Shown in pieces: positions 60,425 through 64,000 of a stretch of DNA of 64,000 nt. A program made the position numbers and the translations under genes. Position 1 is the first letter of the stretch; each line of letters starts with the position of its first letter. This DNA is from Jatrophihabitans cynanchi (GTDB taxonomy: Bacteria; Actinomycetota; Actinomycetes; Mycobacteriales; Jatrophihabitantaceae), in NCBI RefSeq assembly GCF_027247405.1, contig NZ_CP097463.1, positions 2,418,001 to 2,482,000 on the forward strand. The letters run 5' to 3'. The notes under the pieces are model-generated. The model was not told where the DNA came from. It made no database searches and saw nothing but the letters and a program-made list of their open reading frames with translations.

Positions 60425-61267
60425 TCAGCCGGCCAGCAGCGACTCGATCAGGACGGCCACGGCGTCCTCGTCATTGCTGCCCAGCACCGCGCCCGCCGCT
60501 GCCACCGCCGCCGGATGCGCGTTGGCCACGGCGTAGCTCGTCCCGGCCCAGACCAGCATCGGCACGTCGTTGGGCATGTCGCCGACCGCCACGATCTGCG
60601 CCGCGCTGATGCCGTGCGAGCCGGCCAGGTCGGCCAGCCCGCTGGCCTTGGTGACGCCCGGCGCGCCGATCTCCAGCAGACCGAACGAGGACGAGTGGGT
60701 CACGCTGGCCCGCTCGCCGATCACGTCGCCGGCCAGGGTCAGGAAGTCGTCGGCATCGGCGCCGCGGTCCTTGGCGAGCAGCTTGACGGCCGGCTGCGCG
60801 AGGATCTCGGTCAGCTCGCCGACGACCGGTGGCGGTATCGGCCGGCCCTGCCGGTCGGCGCGCGGGTTGATCTGCCAGTCGTGCACGTAGCCGGGTTCGG
60901 CCGCGAAGCCGTGGCCGTACTCGGCCGCGAACTGCACGTCCGGGAACGCCGCACGCAGGTCACGGGCCAGCTCGGCCAGCGCCGGCGGCTGCAGGAAGTG
61001 CGCGCGCAGCACCAGCTCGCGCGCCAGGTCGTACAGCACCGCTCCGTTCGCCCCGACTGCCACGCCCAGGTGCCCGGTCGTCTCGATCACCTCGTCCAGC
61101 CAACGCGGCGGACGGCCGGTGACGAACGCGATCAGCAGCCCGGCGTCGTCGGCAGCGCGCAGCGCCGCGCGGGTGCGGTCGGACACCGTGCCGTCGGAGC
61201 GCAGCAGCGTGCCGTCCAGATCGGTCGCGAGCATCCGGATCGAGTTGCCTGCCGTAGCGGGGTTCAT
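60425..61267 (-). CDS. HAD-superfamily Cof-type phosphatase
   Basis: A 280-residue HAD phosphatase. Motif [12 protein letters not shown] (about 16-26), motif II FVTGRPP (about 50), motif III Lys in VKLLAKD or VTKASGL (about 205), and motif [15 protein letters not shown] (about 233-245). A large cap lies between motifs II and III (C2-type). The ATG overlaps the serS stop, so it is co-transcribed. Substrate unknown. Confidence 0.9.
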   Translation of the reverse strand: MNPATAGNSIRMLATDLDGTLLRSDGTVSDRTRAALRAADDAGLLIAFVTGRPPRWLDEVIETTGHLGVAVGANGAVLYDLARELVLRAHFLQPPALAELARDLRAAFPDVQFAAEYGHGFAAEPGYVHDWQINPRADRQGRPIPPPVVGELTEILAQPAVKLLAKDRGADADDFLTLAGDVIGERASVTHSSSFGLLEIGAPGVTKASGLADLAGSHGISAAQIVAVGDMPNDVPMLVWAGTSYAVANAHPAAVAAAGAVLGSNDEDAVAVLIESLLAG

Positions 61268-62523
61268 GCAGGCGTCAGCACCTCGCGGCCGCCGAGCCAC
61301 GGACGCAGCGCGGCGGGCACGTACACCGAGCCGTCCGGCTGCTGGTGGTGATCGAGCAGGCAGGCGATCGTGCGGGCGATCGCGCACAGTGTCCCGTTCA
61401 GGGTGGCCACCGGCTCGTTGCCGGCCGCCCCGCGGGTGCGGATGTTGAGCCGGCGCGCCTGGAACGTCGTGCAGTTGGACGTCGAGGTGAGCTCGCGGTA
61501 CGTGCCCTGCGACGGGAACCACGCCTCGCAGTCGTACTTGCGTGCGGCCGAGCTGCCCAGGTCACCTGCCGCCACGTCGATCACCCGGTAGGCCAGCTCG
61601 AGCGTGTCCAGGAACTGCCGCTCCCAGGCGAGCAGCCGCTGGTGCTCCTCGCGCGCGTCCTCGGCGGGCACGTAGGAGAACATCTCGACCTTGTCGAACC
61701 AGTGCACCCGGATGATGCCCTTGGTGTCCTTGCCGTACGAACCGGCCTCGCGGCGGAAACACGAGGAGAAGCCGGCGTAGCGCAGCGGCAGGCTGTCGCG
61801 GTCCAGGATCTCGTTCGCGTGGTAGCCGGCGAGCGCCACCTCGGACGTGCCGACCAGGTACAGCTCGTCGTCGGCCAGCTTGTACACCTCGGCCGCGTGC
61901 GCGCCGAGGAAGCCGGTGCCCTCCATCGTCTCCGGCTTCACCAGCGCGGGCGCGATGACCGGGACGAAGCCGGCCGCGGCGGCCTGCTCCATGGCCAGGT
62001 TGACCAGCGCCAGCTCGAGCTGCGCGCCGACCCCGATGAGGAAGTAGAAGCGCGCGCCGCTGACCTTGGCGCCACGCTCGGTGTCGATCGCCCTGAGCGC
62101 CGCGCCGATCTCGGTGTGGTCACGCGGCTCGGCGACCTCGGGCACGATCCCGACCGTCTCCAGGGTCACGAAGTCGTCCTCGCCACCGGGCGGCACGCCG
62201 TCCTCGACGACGTTCGGCACCGCGAGTTGGGCCGCCCGCAGCGCCGCGTCGGCGGCGGCCTGGTCGGCCTCGGCCGCCTTCACCTGCGCCGCGAGATCCC
62301 TCGCCCGCGCGAGCAGGTGAGCGCGCTCGTCCGCACCGGCCTTCGCGACCGATCTGCTGGCCGCCTTCTGCTCGGCACGCAACGCATCCGCCCGGGCCAC
62401 CGCGGCACGCCGGGCGTCGTCGGCGGCGAGCAGCGCGTCGACCACGCCCTCATCCGCGCCGCGGACCCGCTGGGACGCGCGCACCAGGTCGGGGTCGTCG
62501 CGCAGCACTCTGAGGTCGATCAC
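61264..62523 (-). CDS. serS: seryl-tRNA synthetase
   Basis: A 419-residue class II synthetase. The N-terminal long antiparallel coiled-coil (about 30-100) contacts the tRNA-Ser variable arm; motif 2 is [25 protein letters not shown] (about 250-275) and motif 3 [26 protein letters not shown] (about 375-400). GTG at 62523. It is divergent from pit. Confidence 0.97.
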   Translation of the reverse strand: MIDLRVLRDDPDLVRASQRVRGADEGVVDALLAADDARRAAVARADALRAEQKAASRSVAKAGADERAHLLARARDLAAQVKAAEADQAAADAALRAAQLAVPNVVEDGVPPGGEDDFVTLETVGIVPEVAEPRDHTEIGAALRAIDTERGAKVSGARFYFLIGVGAQLELALVNLAMEQAAAAGFVPVIAPALVKPETMEGTGFLGAHAAEVYKLADDELYLVGTSEVALAGYHANEILDRDSLPLRYAGFSSCFRREAGSYGKDTKGIIRVHWFDKVEMFSYVPAEDAREEHQRLLAWERQFLDTLELAYRVIDVAAGDLGSSAARKYDCEAWFPSQGTYRELTSTSNCTTFQARRLNIRTRGAAGNEPVATLNGTLCAIARTIACLLDHHQQPDGSVYVPAALRPWLGGREVLTPA

Positions 62524-62552
62524 AGTGACCAGGCTATCGGCCGGGCCAATCT

Positions 62553-62591
62553 GTTCATCTGCCGTTCACCTGGACGTCGGAGACGTTCACC
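62553..62591 (+). promoter_or_regulatory. PhoP-type box upstream of pit
   Basis: Three direct units: GTTCATC (62553-62559), GTTCACC (62564-62570, exactly 11 bp on) and GTTCACC (62585-62591, a further 21 bp). This spacing is that of Streptomyces PHO boxes. The last unit ends 22 bp before the pit start. Confidence 0.7.
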
Positions 62592-62613
62592 TGATCGCCC
62601 TAGCGTGCCAGGC

Positions 62614-63759
62614 GTGGACATCTCCTTCCTGGTGATCGTCGTGATCGTGACGGCCCTGGTGTTCGACTTCACCAACGGCTTCCACGACACCGCCAACGCG
62701 ATGGCGACCTCGATCGCGACCGGCGCGTTGCAGCCGAAGGTGGCCGTCGCGATCTGCGCGGTGCTGAACCTGGCCGGAGCGTTCTTGTCGACCGCGGTCG
62801 CCAAGACCATCTCCGGCGGCCTGGTCGACGAGACCCGGGTGACACCGGCGATCATCTTCGGCGGCCTGGTCGGCGCGATCGTGTGGAACCTGGTCACGTG
62901 GCTGGCCGGGCTGCCGTCGTCGTCGTCGCATGCCTTGTTCGGCGGCCTGATCGGCGCGGTCTTCGTCGCCGCCGGCTCGGGCGCCGTGCACTTCGACGCG
63001 GTCGTCTCGAAGATCCTGCTGCCCGCGCTCGCGTCGCCGCTGGTGGCCGGCCTGGTCGCCTTGCTGGCGACGTCCGCCGTCTACCGGATCATCCGGCGCA
63101 CCCGCCGCAGCACCGTGCAGCGCGGCTTCCGCGCCGGGCAGACCGTGTCCGCATCGCTGGTCTCGCTGGCGCACGGCACGGGTGACGCGCAGAAGACGAT
63201 GGGCGTCATCACCCTGGTGCTGATCTCGGCCGGCGCGTTGCCTGCCGACTCCGGCCCCCCGTTGTGGGTGATCGTGACGGCCGGGCTGGCGATCGCGGCC
63301 GGCACCTACGCGGGCGGCTGGCGGATCATCCGGACGATGGGCAAGGGGCTCACTGACATCGAGGCGCCGCAGGGCTTCGCCGCCGAGACGTCCTCGACCG
63401 CCGTGCTGCTCGCCTCGTCGCACCTGGGCTTCGCGCTGTCGACCACGCACGTGTGCGCAGGCGGCATCCTCGGGGCCGGGCTGGGCCGCCGGCGCGCGCA
63501 GGTGCGCTGGACGCTGGCCGGACGGATGGCGATGGCCTGGCTGGTCACGCTGCCCATGGCCGCGCTGGTCGGCGGCGTGGCGGCGAAGGTGGCGTCCACC
63601 GGGAACGCAGGCGTCGCCGTGGTGGCGGCGCTGGCTCTCCTCGCCGTCGCTGCGATCTACCGACACTCGCGCCGTCAGCCGGTGACTGCGGACAACGTCA
63701 ACGGGGTACCGGAACCCGCCGTCGAGCTGGCCGCTTCGGTGCCGGCCGTCGCCGCCTGA
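62614..63759 (+). CDS. pit: low-affinity inorganic phosphate transporter (Pit family)
   Basis: A 381-residue Pit carrier with about ten helices. Both family motifs are seen: FDFTNGFHDTANAMATS at the N-terminus and SLAHGTGDAQKTMGVI in the second half, both with the Asp and Asn/Gln used for phosphate-cation symport. The C-terminal 25 residues are hydrophilic. GTG at 62614 follows TAGCGT (62601-62606) by seven bases, a leaderless pattern. PhoP-like repeats lie upstream. Confidence 0.95.
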   Translation: MDISFLVIVVIVTALVFDFTNGFHDTANAMATSIATGALQPKVAVAICAVLNLAGAFLSTAVAKTISGGLVDETRVTPAIIFGGLVGAIVWNLVTWLAGLPSSSSHALFGGLIGAVFVAAGSGAVHFDAVVSKILLPALASPLVAGLVALLATSAVYRIIRRTRRSTVQRGFRAGQTVSASLVSLAHGTGDAQKTMGVITLVLISAGALPADSGPPLWVIVTAGLAIAAGTYAGGWRIIRTMGKGLTDIEAPQGFAAETSSTAVLLASSHLGFALSTTHVCAGGILGAGLGRRRAQVRWTLAGRMAMAWLVTLPMAALVGGVAAKVASTGNAGVAVVAALALLAVAAIYRHSRRQPVTADNVNGVPEPAVELAASVPAVAA

Positions 63760-63770
63760 AGGGAGCAGCA

Positions 63771-64000
63771 ATGATCCACTGGGCAGACCTGGCGAAGGTG
63801 GCATGGGTGAGTCTGGCCTTCGGCGTGGGCATCGCCGTGGTGTTCGCGCTCGGAGTCGTCGGCGCGGCTCAAGCCGATACGGCTCGGGCCGGTACGGGCC
63901 GGGCCGGTACGGGCCGGGCCGGTACGGGCCGGGCCGGTACGGGCCGGGTACGCGGCTATGTGGTCGCGGGCTCGTGCTTCACCGCGTGCGCGGCGGCCGC
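63771..64000 (+). CDS. membrane protein with tandem RAGTG repeats (cut by window end)
   Basis: At least 76 residues: one N-terminal membrane helix (LAKVAWVSLAFGVGIAVVFALGVVGAA), then repeats of Arg-Ala-Gly-Thr-Gly (four copies), then GYVVAGSCFTACAAA, probably another helix. ATG at 63771 has AAGGGAG eight bases upstream and starts 11 bp after pit, so the two may form one operon. Small membrane proteins are common beside Pit genes; role unknown. The end is beyond the window. Confidence 0.7.
   Translation, partial: MIHWADLAKVAWVSLAFGVGIAVVFALGVVGAAQADTARAGTGRAGTGRAGTGRAGTGRVRGYVVAGSCFTACAAA
63871..63945 (+). repeat. 15-bp tandem repeat inside the last gene
   Basis: Four perfect 15-bp units (63886-63900, 63901-63915, 63916-63930, 63931-63945) preceded by a degenerate one (63871-63885). 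They encode Arg-Ala-Gly-Thr-Gly repeats between the two membrane segments. Confidence 0.9.

Overview
The window is high-GC actinobacterial chromosome centred on the replication origin. Evidence: dnaA-dnaN-recF with an origin-like spacer, rpmH-rnpA-yidD-yidC-jag-rsmG-parA-parB on one side and gyrB-gyrA-tRNA-Ile-tRNA-Ala on the other, many GTG/TTG starts, GTTTCACGTGAAAC parS sites, and actinobacterial markers (crgA, DUF3566, DLW-39, class E sortase, Bpa, trxB-trxA-cwlM). Gene order from pcnA to pabA largely follows Mycobacterium tuberculosis Rv3907c-Rv3924c and Rv0001-Rv0013, but sigM, gnd and the pknB-pknA-pbpA-rodA-pstP block are not in their usual places. I infer a free-living soil or plant-associated actinomycete near Frankiales/Jatrophihabitans; the genus is not proven.

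Layout. 1-1.2 kb: a small type VII secretion-like pair. 1.2-6.0 kb: orphan protein, DNA methyltransferase, YqgE, MFS carrier and CCA-adding enzyme. 6.1-13.5 kb: envelope and redox run (Nudix, DUF6049, MurJ, TrxB, TrxA, CwlM). 13.5-16.1 kb: GNAT, aminotransferase and nitroreductase. 16.1-21.4 kb: leftward parB-parA-rsmG-jag-yidC-yidD-rnpA-rpmH. 21.4-31.9 kb: dnaA, oriC, dnaN, recF, dciA, gyrB, gyrA and DUF3566. 32.0-39.7 kb: two tRNAs, then an inserted accessory block (ArsR/SRPBCC, secreted sedolisin, MurT/GatD, DUF2020 lipoprotein), PpiA and rhomboid. 39.7-43.2 kb: PH-like protein, CrgA, DUF881, sortase E and PabA. 43.2-46.9 kb: DNA glycosylase, GAF-ANTAR, a PQ-loop transporter divergent from LacI, and MutT. 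46.9-55.4 kb: a form I aerobic CO dehydrogenase operon (coxMSL, an XdhC-type gene, coxD, coxE) with a convergent LysR regulator and a divergent membrane protein. 55.4-58.6 kb: hutH-hutU. 58.8-64 kb: quinone oxidoreductase, Bpa, HAD phosphatase, SerS, Pit transporter and an incomplete membrane protein.

Regulatory sequence is rich. Both thioredoxin genes have an exact GGGAAT-N18-GTT (sigma-R/SigH-type) promoter. parA carries two parS sites inside its own coding sequence. DnaA-box clusters occur in the dnaA-dnaN spacer, within dciA and upstream of crgA. Matched palindromes lie between lacI and its divergent transporter, and PhoP-like GTTCACC repeats precede pit. Two elaborate nested inverted repeats lie at 35.5 and 58.7 kb. 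Several genes have a TANNNT hexamer 6-8 bases before the start codon, the arrangement of leaderless transcripts. No insertion sequence, prophage or CRISPR array was seen.
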